From an uncultured Porphyromonadaceae bacterium (GTDB taxonomy: Bacteria; Bacteroidota; Bacteroidia; Bacteroidales; Muribaculaceae): a stretch of DNA of 12,584 bases. Where the stretch lies: assembly GCA_900550395.1 (NCBI GenBank), contig URSD01000054.1, forward strand, positions 1 to 12,584, read 5' to 3'. How positions within the stretch are numbered: position 1 is the stretch's first letter; each line of letters starts with the position of its first letter. The notes below the pieces were generated by a model. That model was given only the letters and a program-made list of their open reading frames with translations. It made no database searches and was not told where the DNA came from. A program made the position numbers and the translations under genes. This document shows, piece after piece, positions 6,101-12,584 of the stretch.

Positions 6101-6115
6101 CAGTAGATACAGATT

Positions 6116-6337
6116 ATGGCAGACGTGCTGACACGCATATGGCGATTCTATGCCGACGGCTTCCGGAGGATGACCGTCGGGCGCTCGCTGTGGCTGCTCA
6201 TAATCGTCAAGCTGGTGATAATCTTCGCCGTAATCAAACTTTTCTTTTTCCCCGACATCCTCTCCACGCGCTACGACAGCGACGCCGGCCGAGCCGATGC
6301 CGTGCGCAGCGCTCTGACGGGGCGTAACCAACCATGA
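6116..6337 (+). CDS. DUF4492 small membrane protein, first gene of the cytochrome bd operon
   Basis: A 73-residue protein with a short basic N-terminus (RIWRFYADGFRRM), one membrane helix at about residues 24-46 (LWLLIIVKLVIIFAVIKLFF) and a polar tail. The WRFYADGFRRMT pattern followed by one helix fits the DUF4492 family, which I know mainly as a gene next to cydA in Bacteroidota. Its function is not established. By position and topology it could be an accessory subunit or assembly factor of the bd oxidase, comparable in size class to proteobacterial CydX, but there is no sequence similarity that I can see. Its stop overlaps an ATG (ATGA, 6334-6337) opening a 10-codon frame that runs to the cydA start. 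Confidence 0.8.
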   Translation: MADVLTRIWRFYADGFRRMTVGRSLWLLIIVKLVIIFAVIKLFFFPDILSTRYDSDAGRADAVRSALTGRNQP

Positions 6338-6366
6338 ACAACAACACACAATCATCACAGTCATGA
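6334..6366 (+). other. 10-codon mini-ORF bridging DUF4492 and cydA
   Basis: ATG 6334 overlaps the DUF4492 stop as ATGA. The frame MNNNTQSSQS ends at TGA 6364-6366, which itself overlaps the cydA ATG (6363) as ATGA. The double overlap would let ribosomes pass from one gene to the next by termination-reinitiation. It may be chance in a short AC-rich spacer. Confidence 0.3.
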
Positions 6367-7931
6367 ACGATTTACTCTCAGTTGTGGATTGGTCGCGGGC
6401 GCAGTTCGCGCTGACGGCCATGTACCACTGGCTCTTCGTGCCGCTTACCATCGGCCTCTCGGTGATAGTAGGCATCATGGAAACCATCTACTACCGCACC
6501 GGCAAGGAGCGCTGGCGCAACATCACCAAGTTCTGGATGACGCTCTTCGGCATCAACTTCGCCATAGGCGTAGCCACGGGCATAATTCTGGAATTTGAGT
6601 TCGGCACCAACTGGTCGAACTACAGCTGGTTCGTGGGCGACATCTTCGGCGCGCCCCTGGCTATCGAGGGCTTGCTCGCCTTCTTCATGGAGGCTACGTT
6701 CGTGGCCGTGATGTTCTTCGGCTGGAACAAGGTGAGCCGCGGCTTCCATCTTGCGGCCACATGGCTTACGGCTCTGGGCGTGTGCCTGTCGTCGCTGTGG
6801 ATTCTCGTGGCGAACGCATGGATGCAGAACCCCGTGGGCATGGAATTCGACCCCGAGCAGATGCGCAACGTGATGACCGACTTCACCGCCGTGGCGTTCA
6901 ACGCCGTGGCTATGAACAAGTTCTTCCACGCCGTATTCTCGGGCTGGGCGCTGGCTGGCGTCTTCGTGGTGGGCGTCAGCAGCTGGCTGCTGTGGCGCCG
7001 CAGCAACGTGGCCGCAGCCCGCAGCAGCATGCGCGTGGGCGCATGGTTCGGCCTCGCCGGCATGCTGCTGACATTCATGACCGGCGATGGCTCGGCCGTG
7101 CAGGTGGCCCGCGTGCAGCCCATGAAGCTCGCAGCGATGGAAGGCCTCTACGACGGCCACATCGGCCAGGACCTCGTGGGCTTCGGAATTCTCAACGCCT
7201 CGAAAAAGCCCGGCGACACGCAGCCGGAGATGCACTTCTCCATCGACATTCCCTACGGCCTGAGCATACTCGCCAACCACGACGCGCACAGCTTCGTGCC
7301 CGGCATCAATGACCTCATAGACGGCGTGGCGCTCACTCCGGAAGGCGACACCCTGCGCACCGAGAGCTACGCCGAGCGCATCGCCATAGGACGCCGCGCG
7401 CAGCAGGCTCTGCGCGACTACGACGCGGCCCACAAGGCCGGCGACAAGGCCGCTGCCGACGCCGCGCGTGCTGCCGTGGCACGCGATTTCCGCTACTTCG
7501 GCTACGGCTATCTCGACAGCCCCGAGGACGCCGTGCCTCCCGTAGCCCTCACTTTCTACGCCTTCCGCGTGATGGTGATTCTCGGCTCGGCCCTGCTGCT
7601 CGTGCTCCTGATAATGGCCTATGCGTCGCAGTTCCGTCTCCGCTGGCTCGAGCAGCGCTGGCTCCTGATGCTCGGCATGCTCAGCATCCCGCTGGTGTGG
7701 TGCTGCAGCCAGGCCGGATGGGTGGTGGCCGAGGTGGGCCGCCAGCCCTGGACCATACAGGACCTGCTGCCCGTGGGCGCCGCCATCAGCGACATACCCG
7801 CCTCTGGCGTACAGACCACATTCTGGCTCTTCGCAGCCGTATTCACCCTGCTGCTCGCAGCTGAGGTAAGCATCATGATACGCTTCCTGCGCCGCAGCGC
7901 CAATACAAACATCGAAACGACTTCACTCTGA
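6363..7931 (+). CDS. cydA: Cytochrome bd ubiquinol/menaquinol oxidase subunit I
   Basis: 522 residues, the usual CydA length. The protein binds haems b558, b595 and d in the inner membrane and oxidises quinol to reduce oxygen to water, giving high-affinity respiration and oxygen scavenging. Haem and proton-path residues are all visible: His22 in TAMYHWLF, Glu102 and Glu110 in APLAIEGLLAFFMEATF, His189 in MNKFFHAVFSGW, Met404 in FYAFRVMVILG, and Glu457 in GWVVAEVGRQPW (E. coli His19, Glu99, Glu107, His186, Met393, Glu445). Quinol-site Lys255 is in VQPMKLAAMEG. The stretch between it and Met404 is close in length to that of E. coli, so the Q-loop is of the long kind. The start follows the DUF4492 gene closely and overlaps a mini-ORF stop. 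cydB begins five bases after the stop. Confidence 0.97.
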   Translation: MNDLLSVVDWSRAQFALTAMYHWLFVPLTIGLSVIVGIMETIYYRTGKERWRNITKFWMTLFGINFAIGVATGIILEFEFGTNWSNYSWFVGDIFGAPLAIEGLLAFFMEATFVAVMFFGWNKVSRGFHLAATWLTALGVCLSSLWILVANAWMQNPVGMEFDPEQMRNVMTDFTAVAFNAVAMNKFFHAVFSGWALAGVFVVGVSSWLLWRRSNVAAARSSMRVGAWFGLAGMLLTFMTGDGSAVQVARVQPMKLAAMEGLYDGHIGQDLVGFGILNASKKPGDTQPEMHFSIDIPYGLSILANHDAHSFVPGINDLIDGVALTPEGDTLRTESYAERIAIGRRAQQALRDYDAAHKAGDKAAADAARAAVARDFRYFGYGYLDSPEDAVPPVALTFYAFRVMVILGSALLLVLLIMAYASQFRLRWLEQRWLLMLGMLSIPLVWCCSQAGWVVAEVGRQPWTIQDLLPVGAAISDIPASGVQTTFWLFAAVFTLLLAAEVSIMIRFLRRSANTNIETTSL

Positions 7932-7936
7932 CGGCC

Positions 7937-9079
7937 ATGACTGAACTCCAGACACTTCAAGCCTACTGGTGGCTGCTTATCGCTGTGCTCGGCGCAGCCC
8001 TCGTATTCCTGCTTTTCGTCCAGGGCGGCCAGTCGCTGCTGGGCGCGGCGCACAACGACACCGAGCGCCAGCTGATGGTGAACACTCTCGGCCGCAAATG
8101 GGAGCTGACATTCACCACTCTCGTGACCTTCGGCGGAGCTTTCTTCGCGTCCTTCCCCCTCTTCTACAGCACAAGCTTCGGAGGCGCCTACTGGCTGTGG
8201 ATGCTCATACTCGTCAGCTTCGTGGCGCAGGCCGTGAGCTACGAGTACCGCCGCAAACCCGGCAACATCTACGGCCGCAGCGCCTACGACTGGCTGCTGC
8301 GCTTCAACGGCCTCTTCGGCTGCGTGCTGCTCGGCGTGGCCGTGGCAATGATGTTCTTCGGCGGAGAGTTCACCGTCACCAAGGCCAACCTGCTCGACCC
8401 GGGCGACCCCGTGATCTCGCAGTGGTCCGGCAGCCACGGACTTGAGGCCATAGCATGCTGGCGCAACCTGCTGCTGGGCTTCGCCGTGTTCTTCCTGGCC
8501 CGCACGCTCGCCGCCATGTACTTCATCAACAGCATCAGCGGCGACCTCTCCTTCGAGCAGCGCATGCGCAAGGCCACGGCCGTCAACGGTGCCGTCTTCG
8601 CCGTCCTCATTGTGGCATTCCTGGCAGTGCTGATGTTCACCACAGGCTACCGCGAGCAACCCGACGGCAGCTTCGTAGCCGAGCCGTACATCTATCTGCA
8701 CAACCTCCTGGGCATGTGGTGGCTCGCAGCGATGCTGCTCGCCGGCGTAGTGTGCGCCCTCTATGCCATCATCCGCACCGCCGCCGACTCGCACTGGCGC
8801 CGCGGCATATGGTACGGAGGCGCCGGCACGGTGCTGGTGGTAATAGTGCTCTTCTGCCTCGCAGGATATGCCGGCACGGCCTACTATCCCTCGCTGACCG
8901 ACCCGCAGGACTCCCTGTCGATAGCCAACTCGTCGTCGTCGCTCTTCACCCTGCGCGTCATGAGCTACGTATCGGTGCTTGTGCCCTTCGTGCTGGCCTA
9001 CATAGCCTACGTGTGGCGCAAGATGAACGCCCATCCCCTGACTCCCGCCGAACTCCAGCGCGAGCACCACCAGTACTGA
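7937..9079 (+). CDS. cydB: Cytochrome bd oxidase subunit II
   Basis: 380 residues with about eight to nine hydrophobic helices. It is the structural partner of CydA in the bd oxidase. The N-terminus (LQAYWWLLIAVLGAALVFLL) and the following QGGQSLLGAA region replace the DGFDMGVG-type motif of E. coli CydB, while KWELTFTTLVTFGGAFFASF (54-73) matches the conserved second-helix region. The C-terminus ends AYIAYVWRKMNAHPLTPAEL. The gene starts five bases after cydA and ends six bases before the IMPACT family start, so it is inside one operon. I see no CydX-like or cydDC gene downstream. Confidence 0.95.
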   Translation: MTELQTLQAYWWLLIAVLGAALVFLLFVQGGQSLLGAAHNDTERQLMVNTLGRKWELTFTTLVTFGGAFFASFPLFYSTSFGGAYWLWMLILVSFVAQAVSYEYRRKPGNIYGRSAYDWLLRFNGLFGCVLLGVAVAMMFFGGEFTVTKANLLDPGDPVISQWSGSHGLEAIACWRNLLLGFAVFFLARTLAAMYFINSISGDLSFEQRMRKATAVNGAVFAVLIVAFLAVLMFTTGYREQPDGSFVAEPYIYLHNLLGMWWLAAMLLAGVVCALYAIIRTAADSHWRRGIWYGGAGTVLVVIVLFCLAGYAGTAYYPSLTDPQDSLSIANSSSSLFTLRVMSYVSVLVPFVLAYIAYVWRKMNAHPLTPAELQREHHQY

Positions 9080-9084
9080 TACAG

Positions 9085-9678
9085 ATGGCCGAGTACCTCA
9101 CCATAGCCGCACCTGCCGAAGCGCAGTACACCGACAAGCGCAGCCGCTTCCTGGCCTTCGCGCTGCCGGTGCGCGACGCTGCCGAGGCGCGCGCCGCCGT
9201 AGCCGACCTGCAGCGGCGCTACCACGACGCGCGCCATGTGTGCTGGGCCTACATGCTGGGAAGCGCCCGCACCGACTTCCTGAGCAACGACAACGGCGAG
9301 CCGTCCGGTACGGCCGGCAAGCCGATACTCGGCCAGATCAACTCGCTGGGACTCACCGACGTGCTCGTGGCCGTGGTGCGCTACTTCGGCGGCATCAAGC
9401 TGGGGACATCGGGCCTGATCGTGGCCTACCGCACGGCAGCCCGGATGGCTCTCGAGGCGGCGCCTGCGGTGGTGCGCCACGACATGGCCCGCATCACCTT
9501 CCACTTCCCCTACGCGGCGATGAACGACGCCATGAAGCTGACGCGCGACTTCGACGTCGCCGTCGTCGACCGGAAGTTCGACAACACCTGCCGCATGACC
9601 CTCGACATCAATGCCGATGACGCCCCGCGGCTGCGCGCGCGCATCGACAGCATCGACGGCGCCACAATCGCCGACTGA
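9085..9678 (+). CDS. YigZ/IMPACT family protein (UPF0029)
   Basis: 197 residues from ATG 9085, five bases after the cydB stop. The open frame extends further upstream inside cydB, but this Met gives the family's usual length and N-terminus (E. coli YigZ is about 200 residues). The IMPACT/UPF0029 N-terminal domain (about 15-125) shows the conserved KRSRFLAFA, ARHVCWAYML, NGEPSGTAGKPIL and VRYFGGIKLGTSGLIVAYR blocks. The end (about 130-197) resembles the DUF1949 α/β domain. IMPACT proteins in eukaryotes bind Gcn1 and damp Gcn2 signalling. The bacterial role is not settled, although ribosome or nucleic-acid binding has been proposed. It is probably cotranscribed with the cyd genes; no functional link to respiration is obvious. 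Confidence 0.9.
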   Translation: MAEYLTIAAPAEAQYTDKRSRFLAFALPVRDAAEARAAVADLQRRYHDARHVCWAYMLGSARTDFLSNDNGEPSGTAGKPILGQINSLGLTDVLVAVVRYFGGIKLGTSGLIVAYRTAARMALEAAPAVVRHDMARITFHFPYAAMNDAMKLTRDFDVAVVDRKFDNTCRMTLDINADDAPRLRARIDSIDGATIAD

Positions 9679-9717
9679 ACACATAAAACCAAACATATCA
9701 TCATAGAGCAAAACAAC

Positions 9718-11826
9718 ATGAACAAAACCTTGAACGCTATTCTAATGAGTGTCTCAGCCCTGACGGCCGCCGCACCGGCTGCCGCCGAAGAAGCGCCGTT
9801 CATCGACCGCACCGACTTCAAGACAGCCACCGGCGTCTTCGACATCGACGCCCTGGAAGCACTCGGGCGCGTCAGCGACCCTCGCGTCAGCCCCGACGGC
9901 AAGACCGTCCTTTTCGGCATCTCCTACGAGAGCCTTGAGCAGAACGCATCGAACAACGACCTCTACACCCTGAGCCTTGACGCCCGCGACGCGCAGCCCG
10001 TGCGCATCACCCGCACCCCCAAGAGCGAGTCCGGCGCCGTGTGGATGGCCGACGGCCGCATAGCATTCCTCTATCCCGACGCCGACGGCAAGATGCAGAT
10101 GTGGACCATGAATGCCGACGGCGCCGACCGCGTGCAGGCCACGACGCACGAAGGCGGCATCAGCGGCTTCCTCCTCTCGCCCGACGAGAAGCACGTAGTG
10201 GTAATCGGCAACGTAAAGTACGCGCGCAACGCCGCCGACATATACCCCGACCTGCCCAAAGCCACCGGCCGCGTGGTGGACGACCTCATGTACAAGCACT
10301 GGGACGAATGGGTGACGGAAATACCCCACCCCTTCGTCGGCAGCTTCGACGGCACCGCCGTCAAGGACCTGCGCGACATCATGCAGGACGAGCCCTACGA
10401 GGCTCCCATGAAGCCCTTCGGCGGCACGGAGAGCTTCGCCTGGCACCCCAACGGCAAGATGCTCGTGTACGTGTCCCGCAAGAAAACGGGCATGGACTAC
10501 GCCCTCTCCACCAATTCCGACCTGTACCTCTATGACCTCGAGTCCGGCGGCACGCGCAACCTCACAGAGGGCATGATGGGCTACGACACCATGCCGGCAT
10601 TCTCGCCCGACGGCACTTACCTGGCATGGCTCTCGATGGAGCACGACGGCTACGAGAGCGACCGCAACCGCCTCTTCCTGCTCAACTGCTTCACTGCCGA
10701 GAAACAGGACATCACCGCCGAGTGGGACTATACCATCGACGAGTTCGCATGGGCTCCCGACGGGCGCAACATCTTCTTCATAGCGCCCAAGGACGGCGTC
10801 GTGCCCGTGTTCAGCATCGACGTAAACAGCCACGCCATCAGCCGGCTCACCGACGTGCGGGCCGACTTCACCTCGCTCGCGCCGGCAGGCAAAGGGCGCC
10901 TCGTAACCATGAACCACAGCATGCTGCGACCCAACGAGCTGCAACTGATAACGCTGCGCGGCAAGAAGGCGCCGGAGCTGAAGCCCCTGACCGACGTCAA
11001 CGGCTACATCTTCGCCCAGGTGGAGATGCCTACCGTGGAAAAACGCCTCGTGCCCACCACCGACGGCAAGCAGATGACAACGTGGGTGGTATATCCCCCG
11101 CGCTTCGACGCCACGAAGAAATATCCCGCCATACTCTACTGCCAGGGCGGCCCGCAGCAGGCAGTAAGCCAGTTCTGGAGCTACCGCTGGAACCTGGCGC
11201 TGATGGGCGCCAACGGCTACATCGTCATCGCCCCCAACCGCCGCGGTCTGCCCGGCTTCGGCACCGAATGGAACGAGCAGATCTCGAAGGACTATCCCGG
11301 CCAGAACATGAAGGACTATCTCTCGGCCGTGGACGACCTCAAGAAAGAGCCATACATAGATGCCGCGCATATCGGCGCCACCGGCGCCAGCTACGGCGGC
11401 TTCTCCGTGTACTGGCTCGCCGGCAACCACGATGGCCGCTTCGCCGCCCTGCTGGCCCACGCCGGAATCTTCAACATGGAGGCACAGTATCTCGAGACCG
11501 AGGAGATGTGGTTTGCCAACTGGGACATGGGCGGCGCATTCTGGGAGAAGGACAACGCAGCGGCACAGCGCACATTCGCCAACTCTCCGCACCGCTTCGT
11601 CGACCGCTGGACCGCCCCGATAATGATCTCGCACGGCGAGTATGACTACCGCATCCTCGCATCGCAGGGCATGGCCGCATTCAATGCCGCCAAGCTCCGC
11701 GGCATACCCGCCGAGATGGTGATCTATCCCGACGAGAACCACTGGATTCTGAAGCCTCAGAACGCCGTGATGTGGCAGCGCCTGTTCTTCCGCTGGTTCG
11801 ACCGCTGGCTGAAGGACGAGAAATAA
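9718..11826 (+). CDS. Secreted S9 family peptidase, dipeptidyl peptidase 5-like
   Basis: 702 residues. A Sec signal peptide (MNKTLNAILMSVSALTAAAP, probable cleavage after AAA at about residue 23) sends it to the periplasm. Residues about 35-430 form a β-propeller, with repeated SPDG-type blades (VSPDGKTVLF, FSPDGTYLAW, WAPDGRNIFF). The α/β-hydrolase domain follows, with the triad Ser558 (TGASYGGFS), Asp643 (GEYDYRI) and His675 (DENHW). From memory the Porphyromonas gingivalis DPP5 triad is Ser542, Asp627 and His659, a constant offset of 16, which supports this subfamily. Such enzymes release dipeptides from oligopeptide N-termini for amino-acid catabolism. It is separated from the preceding gene by 39 bases without a clear promoter and could be read from the cyd operon. 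A strong terminator ends it. Confidence 0.93.
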   Translation: MNKTLNAILMSVSALTAAAPAAAEEAPFIDRTDFKTATGVFDIDALEALGRVSDPRVSPDGKTVLFGISYESLEQNASNNDLYTLSLDARDAQPVRITRTPKSESGAVWMADGRIAFLYPDADGKMQMWTMNADGADRVQATTHEGGISGFLLSPDEKHVVVIGNVKYARNAADIYPDLPKATGRVVDDLMYKHWDEWVTEIPHPFVGSFDGTAVKDLRDIMQDEPYEAPMKPFGGTESFAWHPNGKMLVYVSRKKTGMDYALSTNSDLYLYDLESGGTRNLTEGMMGYDTMPAFSPDGTYLAWLSMEHDGYESDRNRLFLLNCFTAEKQDITAEWDYTIDEFAWAPDGRNIFFIAPKDGVVPVFSIDVNSHAISRLTDVRADFTSLAPAGKGRLVTMNHSMLRPNELQLITLRGKKAPELKPLTDVNGYIFAQVEMPTVEKRLVPTTDGKQMTTWVVYPPRFDATKKYPAILYCQGGPQQAVSQFWSYRWNLALMGANGYIVIAPNRRGLPGFGTEWNEQISKDYPGQNMKDYLSAVDDLKKEPYIDAAHIGATGASYGGFSVYWLAGNHDGRFAALLAHAGIFNMEAQYLETEEMWFANWDMGGAFWEKDNAAAQRTFANSPHRFVDRWTAPIMISHGEYDYRILASQGMAAFNAAKLRGIPAEMVIYPDENHWILKPQNAVMWQRLFFRWFDRWLKDEK

Positions 11827-11845
11827 TCGTATCTCCCCCCTCCCG

Positions 11846-11879
11846 AAATCCCGACAGGCCGACCTGCCGGGATTTTTTT
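11846..11879 (+). terminator. Intrinsic terminator of the S9 peptidase gene
   Basis: AATCCCGACAGG (11847-11858) and CCTGCCGGGATT (11863-11874) form a 12-pair stem with one A-C mismatch and the 4-base loop CCGA. The right arm runs into seven T residues (11873-11879). This is a classical Rho-independent terminator 20 bases after the stop. Confidence 0.9.
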
Positions 11880-11908
11880 GCATATGTCGCTCCTTTTGAC
11901 GACCTTTG
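11877..11908 (+). promoter_or_regulatory. Probable promoter of the prohibitin-tail-like gene
   Basis: TTTG at 11877-11880, formed by the last T residues of the preceding terminator plus G, is followed after 20 bases by GACCTTTG (11901-11908), a one-mismatch form of TAnnTTTG. Transcription would start about 20 bases before the ATG at 11933. The TTG at 11906 that opens the reading frame is part of this -7 element and is therefore unlikely to be the start codon. Confidence 0.45.
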
Positions 11909-11932
11909 CGGAAAATCCAATCATTTACAAAT

Positions 11933-12361
11933 ATGAGAAACGACATCAACGACATCAATTTCACGCCGAAAATCGCCAAGCTCATTCTATGGAGTGTGGG
12001 CGTCCTGATTCTGTTTATCGTAGCCATGGCTTTCATCCGCCCGTGGTACAACGTATGGTCGCAGGAAATGGAGGGTAAAGCCGAATTTGCCAAGGCCGAG
12101 CAGAACCGCAAGATCAAGATCGAGGAGGCAAAGGCCAATCTCGAGGCAGAGAAGCTGAATGCGCAGGCCGAGGTGGAGAGAGCGAAAGGCGCCGCGGAGG
12201 CTATCCGTATCGAAAACGGCAGCATCACGCCGACCTACATCCAATATCTCTGGGTGCGCCAGCAGTCCGACCTGAGCAACAAGACGGTAATCTACGTACC
12301 GACGGAGACGAATCTGCCGATACTGGAATCGACGCGGGCTTTGACGATACCGCAGGAGTAG
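11933..12361 (+). CDS. One-pass membrane protein resembling the C-terminal tail of prohibitin/SPFH proteins
   Basis: 142 residues from ATG 11933 (MRNDINDINF). An earlier TTG in frame is placed inside the promoter. A single membrane helix spans about residues 17-36 (KLILWSVGVLILFIVAMAFI). It is followed by a charged helical, probably coiled-coil stretch rich in Ala, Glu and Lys (about 45-95: EGKAEFAKAEQ, IEEAKANLEAEKLNAQAEVE). The end, RAKGAAEAIRIENGSITPTY with YLWVRQQ, then VIYVPTETNLPILES, strongly recalls the end of prohibitin/HflK-type SPFH proteins. The SPFH domain itself, about 150-200 residues, is missing between the helix and the coiled coil. It may be a natural mini-version that assembles with a full-length SPFH partner, or a gene shortened by deletion. 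Its function is unknown. Confidence 0.7.
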   Translation: MRNDINDINFTPKIAKLILWSVGVLILFIVAMAFIRPWYNVWSQEMEGKAEFAKAEQNRKIKIEEAKANLEAEKLNAQAEVERAKGAAEAIRIENGSITPTYIQYLWVRQQSDLSNKTVIYVPTETNLPILESTRALTIPQE

Positions 12362-12584
12362 TGTATAGTTGAGAGTTTATAGGTAAGAGGGGGGCTGCGG
12401 GCGGTGCCCGCAGTGGGGAGTTGGTTGCGCTTCGCGCAGTTAGGAGTTGGGAGTGAGGAGTGATGAGTTGCGCTTGTGGCGGCAATCCGGATGATGCAAC
12501 TCAGGGTGCAACGGTTGTTGAGGAACAGGGCGTAGTGGAGGAGCAGGCGGCTGATGGCGGCGTGCTCGGCGGCTGATACGGTGA
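12362..12584. repeat. Intergenic AG-rich repeats and GC hairpins to window end
   Basis: No convincing gene is seen. Short variants of GTTGAGAGTT, AGTTGGTTGCGC, GTTAGGAGTTGGGAGTGAGG and GATGAGTTGCGC recur. A perfect 8-bp hairpin CTGCGGGC/GCCCGCAG lies at 12395-12413 and a 5-bp TGCGC/GCGCA hairpin at 12426-12438. I have the impression that similar AG-rich tracts occur between genes in Bacteroidales genomes. A 37-codon frame from ATG 12463 to the stop at 12574-12576 (MSCACGGNPDDATQG…, acidic and Gly-rich) is too short and odd to call. Confidence 0.45.

Larger units (their letters stand above)
5787..6115. other. AT-rich divergent intergenic region
   Basis: This gap of about 330 bases separates the - strand caspase-like gene from the + strand cyd operon. 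It holds the caspase-gene promoter (5836-5865), an A-rich stretch without an open frame, a direct repeat of CCTTAGACC (6017-6025, 6031-6039), and the cyd operator/promoter (6053-6100). GC content rises at its right end. Confidence 0.6.

Noticed and set aside
5787..6115. Possible CRISPR or small RNA gene in the AT-rich spacer
   Set aside because: There are only short, twofold repeats (TCTGCGTA, CCTTAGACC) without regular spacers, and no promoter-plus-terminator pair that would define an RNA gene.
7619..9070. Antisense frame over cydA end and cydB (483 residues)
   Set aside because: A shadow of the biased codon use of cydAB, with His/Glu/Gly-rich low-complexity content and no family resemblance.
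8455..9084. Upstream extension of the IMPACT family gene into cydB
   Set aside because: The frame is open by composition only. The translation is Arg/Pro/His-rich noise until MAEYLTIAAP at 9085, where the conserved protein begins.
11906..11932. TTG start for the prohibitin-tail-like gene
   Set aside because: This TTG lies in the probable -7 element (GACCTTTG), and a normal ATG follows at 11933.
9754..12228. Very long antisense frame (824 residues) across the S9 peptidase
   Set aside because: It is the complement of a strongly biased GC-rich gene, crosses the intrinsic terminator and the following gene, and has no recognisable domain.
12463..12576. 37-codon acidic, Gly-rich frame starting MSCACGG, reminiscent of a lipobox
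   Set aside because: It has no hydrophobic signal segment before the Cys, arises inside AG-rich repeat sequence, and has no recognisable family.

Overview
The window looks like chromosomal DNA of a Bacteroidota (Bacteroidales) bacterium with a fairly GC-rich genome. A gut lineage such as Muribaculaceae is a plausible guess, not a demonstrated one. The evidence is the TAnnTTTG-type -7 promoter elements upstream of several genes, the near absence of Shine-Dalgarno sequences, the DUF4492-cydA-cydB gene order, a DPP5-like S9 peptidase, and an NhaA with a long cytoplasmic insertion.

Layout. (1) 174-3485, GC-rich core genes: lepA (elongation factor 4) and nhaA (Na+/H+ antiporter), both on the + strand. 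(2) About 3486-6050, a visibly AT-richer accessory block. It holds a two-gene + strand operon of a Panacea (DUF4065) antitoxin and a GNAT-fold putative toxin whose genes overlap by four bases (ATGA). It also holds a convergent - strand gene for a small caspase/CHAT-like cysteine protease, followed by a short unrecognised leucine-rich reading frame. The toxin-antitoxin pair lies between two copies of the last 12-13 codons of nhaA: the functional gene end, and a diverged, still in-frame relic at 4905-4942. (3) 6053-9678, GC-rich: an operator-like perfect 20-bp inverted repeat over the promoter, then DUF4492 small membrane protein, cydA, cydB (cytochrome bd quinol oxidase) and a YigZ/IMPACT family gene, tightly packed in one apparent operon. 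(4) 9718-11826: a secreted S9 prolyl-oligopeptidase-family peptidase resembling dipeptidyl peptidase 5, closed by a clear intrinsic terminator. (5) 11933-12361: a one-pass membrane protein resembling only the C-terminal tail of prohibitin/SPFH proteins, then intergenic AG-rich repeats and small GC hairpins to the window end.

How it fits together. The flanks are housekeeping genes: translation, ion homeostasis, microaerobic respiration and peptide catabolism. The most interesting part is the island. The repeat of the nhaA 3' end suggests that the toxin-antitoxin module arrived by an event that targeted or recombined at that gene end and left the old or donor tail behind. The caspase-like gene next door makes this stretch a candidate small defence or stress locus. 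No integrase, transposase, CRISPR array, tRNA or rRNA was seen in the window.
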